The notes below the pieces were generated by a model that saw nothing but the letters and a program-made list of their open reading frames with translations, made no database searches and was not told the DNA's origin. The position numbers were made by a program, and so were the translations under genes. A stretch of DNA of 64,000 nucleotides from Epichloe hybrida (lineage: Eukaryota; Ascomycota; Sordariomycetes; Hypocreales; Clavicipitaceae), in contig JAFEKR010000005.1 in the NCBI GenBank assembly GCA_019022495.1, positions 2,480,001 through 2,544,000 of the forward strand. The letters run 5' to 3'. Positions 22,301 through 34,600 of this stretch are shown here, piece by piece (within the stretch, counting starts at the first letter, position 1; each line of letters opens with the position of its first letter).

Positions 22301-22666
22301 GCGGGTGCGTGGAGAGACACAGAGACACATGGAGGGAAGGCTCGGGCTGTCCTGGCTGTCTGGATGGACGTCCATGTTGTGGCCAGGATTGGGCGGCCTG
22401 GTAGGTAGGGTGGGTGGAGGGGTAGGACTGCAGGGAGGGACGAGAGTGGGACACAGAGAGAGGGAAGGGACCCCCCAGCGTCTGGCACTTGAGACAGACA
22501 CACGAGCCCCTCTGACGTTCTCTGACGTCGAGGCCCACGGCAGTCCGGACTGGGTGCTAAGACGCATGGCATGGTCCGGCAACAAGGGCACAGAAGGGGG
22601 GGGGATCTTGGAGAGGAACAGATCATCGAAAAAAAAAAGGACAAGTGGACTTACCACAGTCGTCAT
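19309..22666 (-). CDS. Pumilio/PUF RNA-binding protein (Puf3-type)
   Basis: Five exons, 22666-22655, 22147-21985, 21881-20425, 20303-19748 and 19655-19309, give 844 residues with all phases agreeing. The first 430 residues are disordered and Asn/Ser/Pro/Tyr-rich. The PUM homology domain (about 430-760) has eight repeats whose base-recognition triplets, read from the helices, are S-R-Q (SRFIQ), N-Y-Q (GNYVVQ), C-R-Q (ACRVVQ), N-H-Q (GNHVVQ), C-R-Q (GCRVIQ), N-Y-Q (GNYVAQ), S-N-E (ASNVVE) and N-Y-Q (GNYVIQ). By the established PUF code this set reads UGUAUAUA-type sites, as for yeast Puf3 and animal Pumilio, which bind 3' UTRs to repress or destabilise mRNA. The Q of repeat 8 appears only after splicing, which supports that join. 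The four-codon first exon (MTTV) with a 507-nt intron is the least certain part; ATG 22117 is the alternative start. Confidence 0.9.
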
Positions 22667-25600
22667 ACTATTGCTTGGGGGTGTTGACCGGTGATGTCGT
22701 TCGTTATTACTCGTCTTTTCTTCTTGTTTCTTTTCGACGAGGAGCGGAGCCTGCACAGGAGGAATGCGCAAGGCGCTTTTGTAGTGTTCTGAGAAATTCG
22801 ATTGCGCCCACAAGGTTTGGTGGCGGTAAAGGGTCTGCAACGCAGTAACAGGGACGCGGCAGAGAGGAACCTAATAAACCCAGAAAAAAAAAACCCCCCA
22901 AGAGATCAAATTGTGTGACTCGTCGCGTCGAATATGGGTTGGCACTCGGTCACTTGTGCAACAAACAGGGTGTTGATGCAGCAGAATGGACCAGGATTTG
23001 GGGGCGTTGGCGACAACGCAAGGTATAACTTGTTTCTGGCGATGTTGGCTTGGGAGATGCAGAAAACACCATGTAATAGCTCGGCGCCTAGTGATTTGGA
23101 TCTGAGAGTCTGTGCTCTAGAAGAATGCACAATACAGACAACCCGTCAGCATTCAATGCTCACCAACGATGGGAGAATCATGCAGCTTGGGCGTGCCGCC
23201 AATGCGGCGTCACAAGAGCCGAGTGGAAAAGAACTGGGATGTTGTGGAGAAAGGCGGAAAACCGGGGCGAAAAAAAAAAGCTCTCTCTCTGGGCGATAGG
23301 GCTGATGGATGGAAGTGGCGCCTCTCGCTCTTGCCTCTGGACATGACTCACAATTAAATACTCTTTTCTCCGATGGGTTGAGATGATGGACAGTTTCGCG
23401 ACGATATGAAATGCAGCCCGAATAAAAAGTCTAGTATCGAATTGAGGGCTCTTTCCTGCCGTGCGGATTGATGCGTGGACGCAGATCGGTATTGGGGCTT
23501 CTTCGGTGAACAAAATGATCAAGGCTTCTTTTCTGTATCGACGACTGGTGTTTTCATGTGCCAGAGAAGCGGATCAATGCCTTCGGAGATGAAAATTCGG
23601 CGAGTAGGTACGCGGTGTTGGCTGGTGCAGGATTTCTGTCATGTACAAGGTCTGCTTGCTATCCACCGGGCACAAATTGTATAGTATAAACCAAACACGA
23701 ACTTGGGCCGAAAATATACGTGGCCACAGCCTAAACAAGAGGCATTCAAGTTGGTGTACGAAGCAGACAGTATAGACAAGTCGATGTGGACGGCAAAGAG
23801 GATGATGGGAAGTGAAGTAATAAGAAGAGCCAGCGACAACCAAGAGGCGGCGCGCCACCCGATATAGATGTAGGCCAGCTTGGAGGACGGGAGACGGGAA
23901 ACGGGAAACGGGAGACGGGAGGGGGCGGATCCAATACAACGCGAATCCCAAGGGGCCCAAATACGACTATCGACTGGTGAAAATGAGACGGGAATGTATG
24001 CAGAAAGCGCTGTCGAAAGAGAGTGGCCCTCAAGGCCCAGGGATGATCTGGTGAGGAATGAACGGCGAGACAGGTTGTCGATGAAGGGAGGCCAGACGTA
24101 TGTATTGGTAACGGGTGGAGAAAAGGCCGTGGGCGAGCCCAGGAGTCCAGGAGTCCAGGACAGACTTGTCGGAGGCGCGCGCCGGGGACCTGTCCTGGAG
24201 GATGCAAGCGAAGGAGGTGGTGGGATAATTGATAATTCAAAAAAGGGAAGCGAGAATATGAACAAGACGATGAACCCCCATGAAGAGAAAGCGGAGGCCA
24301 AGATGAGCGGTTCGTGCGATTCATGCGATTCATGCACGGAATTGAACATGGAAGAAGAGTTCGAGACGCAGGGCTCAGGACTCAACGGTTGTTGTAGCGA
24401 CTGCGAGGAAACCTGCAACAAGCTGGCTAGCAGAATTCTGGTGTCTGTCTTGTGGTGGTCAAATGGTTCAGATGATGATGCAGAGGGGGAAGGAGGCCAG
24501 ATGGAACCTCGGGTTTCTTCGCTACGGCTGCATCACCGGATGCATGTGTGCGTCCCTATGTGTGCGTCCGTCCGGCTACTTCGTTTCCGTTCTGCAAGGT
24601 CGCACATGAAAATAGCGCAAGGGTGTCGCGAGGAAAACACCAGACAGCGATGCGCGATGGGAGGGGACGAGGAAGCTGGGAGAAGACAGATATATTGTCA
24701 TGGTAGTCCGTAATATTAGAACCTACATGTATTACACACATATGTACATAGCATACTAGCACCGGAGCCAAGGGCATGTGGGGGTCCCAGGGATTCGATA
24801 GCGACATCGCCGCATGACATGGCCAACAAGGGCGACATTGCCAATTGGCTTGACGGATGGGACTCAACAAGGGTGCGTGGGTGCGTGGGTGCGTGCCGCC
24901 TCCAACAAACCTACATGTACTCCGTACTCCGTAACAAACGCAGCAAACTCATCCCCCCCCCCAAAAAAAAAGCCCCAAAGCTGGATATGCCGAGATAATG
25001 TCGTCATGGACCAGTCCAGTTGGCTTTGGCTGGGCGAATCATGAAACCAGTCTTGGACTCTTGCGTAACTCCATATAAAGACAGACGGGTTGATGGTGAG
25101 TGTGCAAATCCGTGCAGATTGCGTCCGCTCTCGTATGTATGAGCGCAACACAATCGTCGTCTATGGTCGGACGGCATGGTGCCAGAGAGTGGTACTGAGT
25201 ATTACCGGTCCTGTTCCATCTCAGATGCCAAGTCGCCTCGTGCAAAGTTTTGATGATGCATTTGCCTCGTTCGGCAACAAGGCAAACCCACACCCAACAC
25301 CCAACACCCACATTGTGATAACGAAACGGCAATGAAGCATGAGGCATGAAGCAGGTCACGGCGGATGCGAACGCGAGTGCGTGCGTGCGTGTGCGTGCGT
25401 GCTTGTGTGGGTGGGTGCTCGTTCGGCATGCATTGCAACCTTGGGTCTCGGTTCAAGAGTATCTATCTTTTGGTGCCGGAAGTCGCTCACTAAATACAAT
25501 CTTACTACTCCGTATACAGAAGCAATCTCTACATGTAAAAGTATCCTCTAGAGAGGGCAACATGGGGGCATTACGTCAACACAGGAAATATATGTATGAA

Positions 25601-28600
25601 CATCTCAAATTTCTGACTTGGCGAAATCCTTGTTGGTACGGAGTACATACTACGTACATACAGACAGGCGCGGGGCCTTGTCGGCGCCAAAGAGGATATT
25701 ATGCCTCGTCATGACCGAAGAACCGGACGCAAAATGACAAGGTTTGGCACTGCAGTGACTGCACACACCTGTACTCCGTATGTCGGCGGCATGTTGCCCT
25801 TTTTCGTGGGAGAGCCTCACGTCGCTCGCCCGTCATATGATTTTCATCTTGGCTACATCGGAGAACTAGAACTAATATGGACATGGATGGCTCTTTTCTT
25901 CTGGTCATCAGGTACGTCGTCGAGATGCTTGCCACCAACTTGGAACGCTTCAAAATAGCTGTCCGGTCTGATAACCGCATCCCCTCGTTATCCGATATGC
26001 CGCCTCGGCACTCCCTTCATTCCCGGCCGGTAATCCAGATCTATCTGTCTCAGCCAGAAACTCGACAGACGAGCAAGTGCTTGAGAAGCATTGGGAAGTC
26101 CTCAGTCGGACTGTGTGATGGCCGTCCTCACATTTAACAAAACAAGGCAAGACTTCCATGGAGATGGTTCGGTTCTCTTCGACTCGCGGGTGCATTGACT
26201 ACATACACGTCTACGGCTTGCGCTTGACTTCCTTGTAACCGAGAATAAAAATATCGTCTGGCTCGCAACCAACTTGACGTCGCAGATAAGGCAGATCATG
26301 TGCAAAATCCGTCACGTTCGTGTGACCCGAACAATACGTCGGCAAAGAATTGTGTGGTTTTGATGACTGGCCTAACCTGTAACAAACCAGGCCCAAGTTC
26401 ATGCATGTCCACCAGTACCCAACTGGTGTCGTCTTCGAACCCAATTCCCGAATGTATTATTCTCATTTGTGTTGTATTACTTGGACGGAACGACCCTTCA
26501 TTTGCTGCTTTACACCAGATATACACTGTGTTTGTTCGGCCCGAACGACCTTTGCTTTTGAAACCGAAACGAGACCGGTGAAGCAGAAGTCGAGGGCCAG
26601 GACGAAGCAGTTGCGTGTCACCGTCAGATCAAACCTCGGGAGGTTGCCATGTCAAGAAAACACGAGTTGCATCACCGCGTTCACCCAGAATCCACGTTAT
26701 CCTGATGTCATGATCGAAAGCACCCCGTCCGTGTATTAGAGGAATGACCTGTCAATATGAGTATTGGACATATAGGAGAAGCGAGAAGCATATCGTGATG
26801 CTCGGGTCAGGGTAGTAGGGTGTAGGGGCATCATTCGCAAACCGCTTGCACAGAGAAAATTGCGTAGCATGGAACTGCGACCAACCAGCACGGGCGCTGC
26901 TTTGTGGCAGGTGAGACCAAAACGAGCCAAACGGTGAACAAGCTGAGTGTGGCGCTGGGCTACGATCGGTGCCACAATCAAGAAAGCGACTTGACGACAG
27001 CAACAAATCATACATGCATCTGTTTTTGCATCCCTGCTCCGTACAATTGTCCAGATCGCAGGTCATTGTGGGTTATGTACGTTGCTTGGTCGCGCTGTAA
27101 TAACGGTAGGATTGGATGAACGAACGAAGCGTGTCGCAGGTTGCTTCGGGGCTCCCCGGTTCGACGCCTCCCAGTCCCACGACGGGCCGAGAATATGAAG
27201 AAAGAGAAGAAAGCACGACGACGACGACGACGATGGAGGTGAGAGAAGCGGACCATTCCCCGCGTCCACTCGACGAACAGGACAAACAGATGAACAGTGT
27301 ATGTATTCGCCTGGTCTGTCTCTTCGCGAAGAGGAGTAAAATACTTGGTACGATCACGGCAATCCATGCCTTGCTGTTTTCTCTGCACGCTGCGCAAAGT
27401 TTTCGTCCTGTCCCCGCCTCGCTCACCTTGATTAGCAAAGCAAGAACCGGACCAAACAAACAATACAATTCCTCCAGAGAGCCGGAAAAAGGGAGCAACC
27501 AATGTTGCGGAGAAGCTGGTTGTATTAGATGAATGCCCCCGCTTTCCAATGGTAAAAATTGTGGATGGTTTCCAAGGCCCAAGCACAGCAACAGGCTACA
27601 TGTAGCACACAGCAAATCAAAGCCAACAAGCACAGGAAAGCGAGAGGCGCTCAGTCCGTAAACGCCGACAGGATGGATTAGTCTTATGCCATTGGCCAGG
27701 GAGCTCGAAACGCTGATGCTTGGACCAATGGCATGCGCGCTGCCCCTGCAGCAAGCCCCGATTTTAGGCGTTGTGCTCATTTCCCGTTTGTGTTTGTGCC
27801 TGTGTGGGTGGGTGTGGGTGGGGCTGGGCCTCTGTTTATTACATACGGCCACGACGGACACCGGAGGATTGATTCCCTTGTTGGGCACAGACCATCCGTC
27901 CATATTGCCATACAGAGTATTGCCATATTGACATTTAGTTCGTCGCTGCGGCCCTGCTCTTGGCCTGGCCTATCAGAGCTCCTTGTCGGTGTTTTCCCGT
28001 TTTCCCTCTCTCTCTCATCAGCTCATCAGTCTCCTTTTCGCTTCAGCTTTTACCTCGTCCTTTTCTTCCCTCCCTCGCCCTCCCCCTGCCCTTCTCCTCG
28101 AACCCTCATACTCAAGGACGAGGCCGTGGTATCATGCGCCTTTTGTCTTCGTCGACACTCATTACTTCTTGACCTTCTTTTTCGAGGGACTTGTCTCTTG
28201 CCCGACAAGTTCTTCTTGGATCCTCTCAGCTTCATTCCTTTAGCTGAAGATCCGTCCAGTCCTTGAACACGTCCTTGAACCCTTTCAAATTCAACTGTAT
28301 TCCAGCTAGCCTGTCTGCATCATCACGAAACTTGATCGCATTTGTCAATCATTGAGCTGTTACTCGGCCCCCCGAACGAACAAAACGATCTCCCGAGCAG
28401 TCCCTCCTCGACGGACCGCCGCCAGCGCCCCTTTGCTACGTACGGACTCGATACATTGGCCCCGACGAGCGACGATAATCGATCAGTTGTAGTTTTGTGT
28501 GTCTAAATTCCTGTCGGGCAGACGACCAAGTCGACGTGAGTTGTTGATTTTACCTCATCTCTTGCCTTTCCTCTAGATCGGGTTGGTTGTTTCAACTGTC

Positions 28601-29067
28601 AAGAAGACGTGTTTATTGTTTTGTTGCTATTGTTGTGTCATTTTCCCGTCTGCGACACACGCTGGTATGGAGATGGTGGGCACATGTTGATTCTGGCGAG
28701 GCTGGAGAGACAGACGGGCCCAGCACGCGCCAACAGCACCACCATCCATTCTCGCGCCACTCGTCTGTCCATCACGGCTGCATACTTTGCGCAGTTTCAT
28801 CATTACCCTCTTGTGCGGCCGAGTACGCATTGCACTATGCGCGATGCCAACCCCCCTTCGGGAATGAGCCTTGTCTTCGGAATGGGATTTCCTCAATATA
28901 TCCAGGATCCTGACCCTATCCCAACCCTGACCCCAACCTTTCAATGTTCCTCTGGGAACGATGATCTTTTCGCGTCATCCACGCACTGACGATTGAACCA
29001 CTGCGATTAGATTCTTGCTTCATTTCATAGTAGTCGTGTCCTTCCTGGCAACGTATCGGTTCTCGCC
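22667..29067. other. 6.4-kb gene-poor region
   Basis: No gene is confidently supported. The left part (to about 24.5 kb) is pyrimidine-rich on the reverse strand and may be promoter or long 5' leader of the PUF gene. A GGGTGC-rich repeat (22270-22312, just inside the PUF intron) and GAGACGGG/AAACGGG repeats (23883-23925) are present. Overlapping open frames on opposite strands (23639-24421 reverse, 23880-24713 forward) are discussed in findings. TACTCCGTA motifs cluster at 24918-24933, 25506, 25637 and 25772. From about 27.9 to 29.07 kb the forward strand is C/T-rich and is the likely promoter and leader of the membrane-protein gene. Confidence 0.5.
24918..25780. repeat. Cluster of TACTCCGTA motifs
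   Basis: Five copies of the 9-mer TACTCCGTA or its complement: two overlapping at 24918-24933 and singles at 25506-25514, 25637-25645 and 25772-25780. Others in the window are at 7848, 49781 and 49794. All are intergenic. Confidence 0.8.
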
Positions 29068-29763
29068 ATGCCTCCCAATTTCCTCAAGCGAGAGACCCTG
29101 AGCCTCTTCAACAGCAGAGGCAGCTCCATCACGGCTCGCAGCGCGATGCCTCCTTCCATGGACAAGTCAGCAGCAGCAGAGCCCTGGAGGCTGCATCTCG
29201 TCGGCAGCAATCGACTCGCCATCTCTCGCCGCGGGGAAGATGGTTCCGATAACATGCTCAACATGATGATTATCCTTCTTGGACTCGTCTTTTTCTCTCT
29301 CGTTCTCGCTTCTCTTCTCTTTCTCTATTTCCGCCGACAACGCCTACAGCGCCTACAGCGCCTCCGTATGGGCGACTTGCCCATAAAAGACGATGCTAAG
29401 CAGGTACAGAATCAGAATCCCCGTGGCCTGACCATTGAGACGACTCACAATGGCCGTTCGAGCATCTACTACATTGGCCGCGACGGCCAGCCCATGCTCC
29501 AGAACCCCGATTCGCCACCTCACTCACCGGACAATGTACCGCAAATCCACATTACCTTCCCCGACGAGCACGACGAGCACGGCTGCACCAAGAGTGGTCG
29601 CGTCTTGATCGTTCGGGTTGGTGACAATGCCACCGTTGGCTTGGAACCTATGCAGGAGGAGCAACTGCCAGCATACGAGAAAGAAGCCAAAGGCCAATTC
29701 CAGTCCATTGACATGGATCAGATTGGCGGCTTGAAGGAGAAGGATAGGACAATCCTCCAATAA
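29068..29763 (+). CDS. Single-pass membrane protein, 231 aa
   Basis: An uninterrupted frame of 231 codons from ATG 29068 to TAA. Residues 1-62 are Ser/Arg-rich with no signal peptide. A strongly hydrophobic helix (about 65-88, NMMIILLGLVFFSLVLASLL and on) is followed by a basic R-R-Q-R-L-Q-R-L-Q-R-L-R stretch, which predicts N-outside, C-cytosolic topology by the positive-inside rule. The cytosolic part has a beta-like block (GLTIETTHNGRSSIYYIGRD), an acidic/His segment (FPDEHDEHGC), and a C-terminal QLPAYEKEAK motif; LPxY resembles sites bound by Rsp5-type ubiquitin ligases. I do not recognise the family; it looks like one of the small tail-signal membrane proteins conserved among Sordariomycetes. 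Function is unknown. Confidence 0.75.
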   Translation: MPPNFLKRETLSLFNSRGSSITARSAMPPSMDKSAAAEPWRLHLVGSNRLAISRRGEDGSDNMLNMMIILLGLVFFSLVLASLLFLYFRRQRLQRLQRLRMGDLPIKDDAKQVQNQNPRGLTIETTHNGRSSIYYIGRDGQPMLQNPDSPPHSPDNVPQIHITFPDEHDEHGCTKSGRVLIVRVGDNATVGLEPMQEEQLPAYEKEAKGQFQSIDMDQIGGLKEKDRTILQ

Positions 29764-31629
29764 TATAACGAGCGACATCATCTCTTTTATGCGTCTTATC
29801 TTTACCAACCAACTTTTCTCAGCCATTCATTGACAACGAGCTTTAACCTTTTTTACTTTTTTCTCCTCAGTCTTGTTGATTTCATTCATTCAGCTTTACA
29901 ATGCGAGAGCATGCCGATCGACCGGGGACAAATTCCATCATCCCGCCAACAAACGATTACCACCAGAGGCATGCTGCCAGATGCGCCGTTAGTCCAATAT
30001 TCATCATGCGCGCGGAGGTGCAATTGATGAACTGACAACCCATTTTTTCTTTGCGCTGAATCTTTCTGTCGCACGTAGGATGCTTGATAAAAATTTTCTG
30101 GTACTCTTCCCTCTTGATTAGTGGCCAGCTCATTTTTATTTTTCGCTCCCTCCTGCACCGTTGGCACTACTTTTTACTCCTCTGTCTCCGTCTTTCACCC
30201 AAGGGTAGATTCACGATCTTTTACGCACATGATTTTCAAAGCGAGAAATAAGCACAATCGACGAGACACATCCAGCGAAACTTTTGGATACAATTCACTA
30301 GATGGGACTTTTTAATTCCAGCTACCTCGAGTCTCGACGAATACGATGAACAACGGATATCAACTATGCTTTTTTTGGGGGGCATGATGCGGCTACACCA
30401 AAACAAGTAGCAATCTATTCAGAAGAAAAATAGGACGGCAGGAAGACGGATAATCCAGCATGTAAGCCCTCAAGGAACAGGAAGATGCGCACAAGTGCAT
30501 AGCAGCACAAGCACACGGTTGGTGCTGCAACGCCAAAAGAGGAGGCAGTATCCCCCATCTATTTCGCCCTTGTTTATTTTTTTGCGGGAACACGCCTCTT
30601 CTACCGTGGTATAGTTGTATATTCGATAGTGTATAATTATACAGAGTACAATCGTACCTTTGAAACTTTCCCGCCGCGAATTTCTTTTTCCATTCTCATC
30701 CGTCCGTCCATCCATCCATCACATCATAATGCAGACGCAGACGCAGACGCAGCGCTTGTCCTTTTCATCATCAAACAACACGCCTGCGTGCACGATACCG
30801 CCTTCTCAATTTGATGAAACACCCACCGCGTGCGGATGCACGTGCGCGTCCCCAATTCACGCAATACATCCACCCAGTCTTTGTGTTTAGTGACACCACG
30901 GCGAATGAAACACGTTGATGAGATCGACATTCCAATTCACAGCCATACTTGGCCGCGTGGCCCCCCTCCCTCCCCCGGCTGTCTCGGCATGTCTCGGGAT
31001 GCAGGTTGCTCGACGGACTGGATTACTTTGGGCGTGGTCCCTCCCTGTCTGATGTATCTATTGATGGTAAGATGTTCTTGTTCCCTATTTTGGATGAACT
31101 GTCCACCAAGTGTTGCTTTAAAAGAGTCGCAACGTTTACCTTTGGATGATTCCTGCCAGTACACTGGCTGACGTCTGCCCATGTACCCAAGAGATTTCTG
31201 CGCTTGTCTTACGCAGCGACTGCCAAAACTGACCAGGACCAATGGCATGACGGCGCACCAAGCCGGCGTAGATGCCCTCAAACAAGAGTACATGAGAAAC
31301 AGTGCCCATAACTTCACTCAAATTGTATACTCATGCAAATACGCTGTCCGAATTTCTCCCATATATACGCCATGATTACCTTAACCTTTCCGTCTTTCTT
31401 CTTCAAAAGGCATATATCATGCAACATATCATCTCCTGATCGACGTTCGTTGCCAAACGCCAGGATAAATATCGTCATCTCTCTCTCTGTGTTTCGGGGC
31501 CGATCTGTGACCACACTTGGCTAACATGACTTGCACCTATCCAGAAACCAGACGACGAGTCTAAACTGGGTGGTATTGATGCAAGTTGGACGAACGTGTA
31601 TGTCATAGCTCCCTCTTTTCTACCATCAC
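29764..31629. other. Intergenic, convergent 3' flanks
   Basis: Between the membrane-protein gene (+) and the zinc-cluster gene (-). A (GACGCA)n repeat lies at 30732-30752. No gene or RNA is recognised. Confidence 0.5.
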
Positions 31630-34600
31630 TCAGTACCCGCCAGAATGATGTGAGTAGTCGCCCTGTGCATGTTGTCGATTCATATAATGCTCTGCATAGG
31701 CATCACCGCCAAAAATGCTTTGCTGCGCCATGAGAAATCCAGCACTAGGCTGCGGGATCGGTTGCTGAAACATGGGAGGCCCTGCCAGCGGGCTGCTGCC
31801 ATCGCCATTCAAAACGGGTTGGACGGGGTGTGTAGCAGGCAAGACGGCATCCAAATCGCCCATGGGCATCATGGGCATCATGGAATTGTCGGTATCGTAC
31901 ATGAGCGGCACCTGTGTCACATTGTCGGCCTTGCTCCTAGCTTGCGCAAGAAACGAGGGTACCCCAGGGGCATTCCCTCCAGTCTGAGCCGCAGGAAAAG
32001 CGGCCTGCGTGACAAAGATATTTGGCCCGGGTGGTGATGGATTTGCTCGCATCCACTGCGTTGAGTCACTTGGATTTTGCGAGGACACGCGTGATACCTC
32101 GTCCTCGCCGAATTTCCCTGTGGCGATGCTTTCGAGAATGATGTCAGGTCCAGGTAGTCGACCAGAACCACCAGACTTGGATGAGAACATGCTCTCGGCG
32201 GCTCTCTGGTCGGCAACTCTGCGAGTCATATCGAATTCTTCGACCAGCGCAGCATTATGTTCATACTACAAAGGCACAATTTCAGTATGGAAAGATGCCG
32301 CAAGCTCTGTTCGATGGCTTACTTACCGCTTGTTGAGCGACGTTCAAGATGCTGCACCATGGTCTAGTCACTCGTTGAACCGAGTCAATGAGAAAGCGAA
32401 TGTGAGCCTCGTCCACCTCCACAGCTCGCCACAACGGCGCCGTTGTTACATCATTAATGTCGCGGTATAGCTTATATTGCAAAGCTATCAGAAGAACACG
32501 TACGCAATGTGTTGCCATTTGAAAGGTCGAATAGTCGCCTGCTAGTTCGAGCTTTCCAGTATCCTGCATCTGATCAACTTCGGTCTGAATGGCGTCGCAA
32601 AATCGTCCCAAGCACATGGCGTGAGCTACAGCCTGCTTTTGAGATCGAGCTATAAACTCTCTGGGGAGTCTGCGTAAAATGTCTGTCGATATCTTGTCTC
32701 TTTGTCCCGGCAACGAAAAGCGGTACAAATCTATGTGGCTGATGGCCAAATGTGTGTGGAGGAACACATATCCGGCGCGCTCGGGTGACGCCATATACTT
32801 GATGACAGTTTGGTCACTGAGAAGAACCTCGGGTGGTAACGACATGTGAAATCGTGTAAGCTCATTCTGCAGTCCGTTGATGTCGGCCATAATTCTCGAA
32901 GCGTCGAGTTGCGATTGAGATGACGATGACCCTATACCGCAGAGTCGCTTTGTGGTTCTATAGCAAGCAAATTTTAGTATTCTGCTTCAAGTACCACGTA
33001 CCCGCCGGACTGATGAGGGACGGGAGTTCAGAGATTATTCAGTTAAACTAACACTTGTATGCGATGCCGCAAGTCAATCAACCGAAGTTGGTACGCGTGG
33101 ATATTGATCGTACTGGGGTGACCTCCAGGTTTATCGTATAGTCTTTCTGCACTGATGGCTCTATTTTCTCGGTACGCTGCCTCGGAACAAGGCAGTGCGA
33201 TTTTCATATTTTCAGCACGACAAGAAATATACTCATCATACCCGCCAGCAAGCATGCGGTCCAGATAAAAAAGCTGCCATGCTATACGGCGTAAGGATTC
33301 CTGCTGAGCAAATGACTGATTTCGCGGTAGTACATCCCAGTTGACGCGTAGACCAAGCATGAGCCTTGAAGCGACGCCGAAGGACTGCCAAACCTTGGCG
33401 AACTCGCCGCGAATGAGATTAAACGTGATGCTGAGCGAGAATAGAACGAGAAGATCGTCAGAAAACCTGTAAACGTTATGGAACAGATACATTTCGACAT
33501 ATGCACTGCATTTGACCCCAAATTCACCGCCTGAGTCGCTTGGGCTGATGAAGACGGAGGTGATGCCACACACGGCGGCTGCCACAACTGGGTCAAACAA
33601 ACCCTCTTGAATCTCCCTATAAGTGGTTTCAGGGTGTAGAAAGCCTTGACAGGGTAGCCAATACATGTTATCCATATATGCGTCCACGTGCTTCAACAGA
33701 ATATTACGCCTTACTAGCATATCCCTGATTTATGCAAATTGTCAGTCTCGTTGTAACTATTCATGCACCCATGGAAAAAAAAAGAAGGAAAAAATGGCTC
33801 CTCATAGAGGTGCTCCTTGTAGAAATGGGTGAAGGAGAGCTTACTCGGAAGACAGATTGGACCCGTCCGTTATCAAGAGGACATGGCTGTGACCACTGCT
33901 ACCAATACTTGATGTTGGGCTGGCACTGGCAGCTGCATCTGGATGGTAAACCGAGTTCGCTGGGGTTGTGTCCGATGTAATACTGACAAAGCTCGTGGTG
34001 ATGCTGTTGCCGCTGCCGCTGCCGCTGCCGCTCCCACTGTTGCCACTAGTTTTGCTGCCATCATTGTTCGTTGCATTTTTGAACCGAACATTGGTGAACC
34101 TGCGCTTCGCAGGCGTGTACTCACACGCGAGCCCACCAGCTTCACATCTTTTGCAGCGGGGCAGATCGCCTGAGCATTTTGTTTTGTGAGAATGACATTG
34201 ACTGCAAGCCCTTTGAGCTCTCTTCCTCAAGGTGCCAGCCTCGGTATGGCTGTGTGATGCTGTGGTGCGCGAAACTACAGGGAAAGGATTCAAAGTCAAC
34301 ACCCTCCGAGTCAAGTTGGTAGGTAAGATGGAAATACAAGGTCCAGGTGGTCGGGAGTGCGGCAATAGCGAGGAGGAAATCCGCCTACTTACTCGCTGCT
34401 TCCTCCTCTTCCTCTGTAGCTGTGAAGCTACACGTCAATTCTAGCCTGGCGCAATTGGTACATGGGCCATCCCCCGGATTGCCAGAGCATTTAACCTGCG
34501 CCGGCCACATCCATTAGTTTCTGTTCTGCGCCAGTGTATGGAGCCAATGTAAGATGAGAGTTGTAAGAAAGGCGAGGCATGCAAAAGAGGGCACAGAATG

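Noticed and set aside
28609..28989. 126-codon forward frame with a hydrophobic start
   Set aside because: Looks like a signal peptide, but the rest has no features; it lies in the C/T-rich leader region of the gene at 29068.
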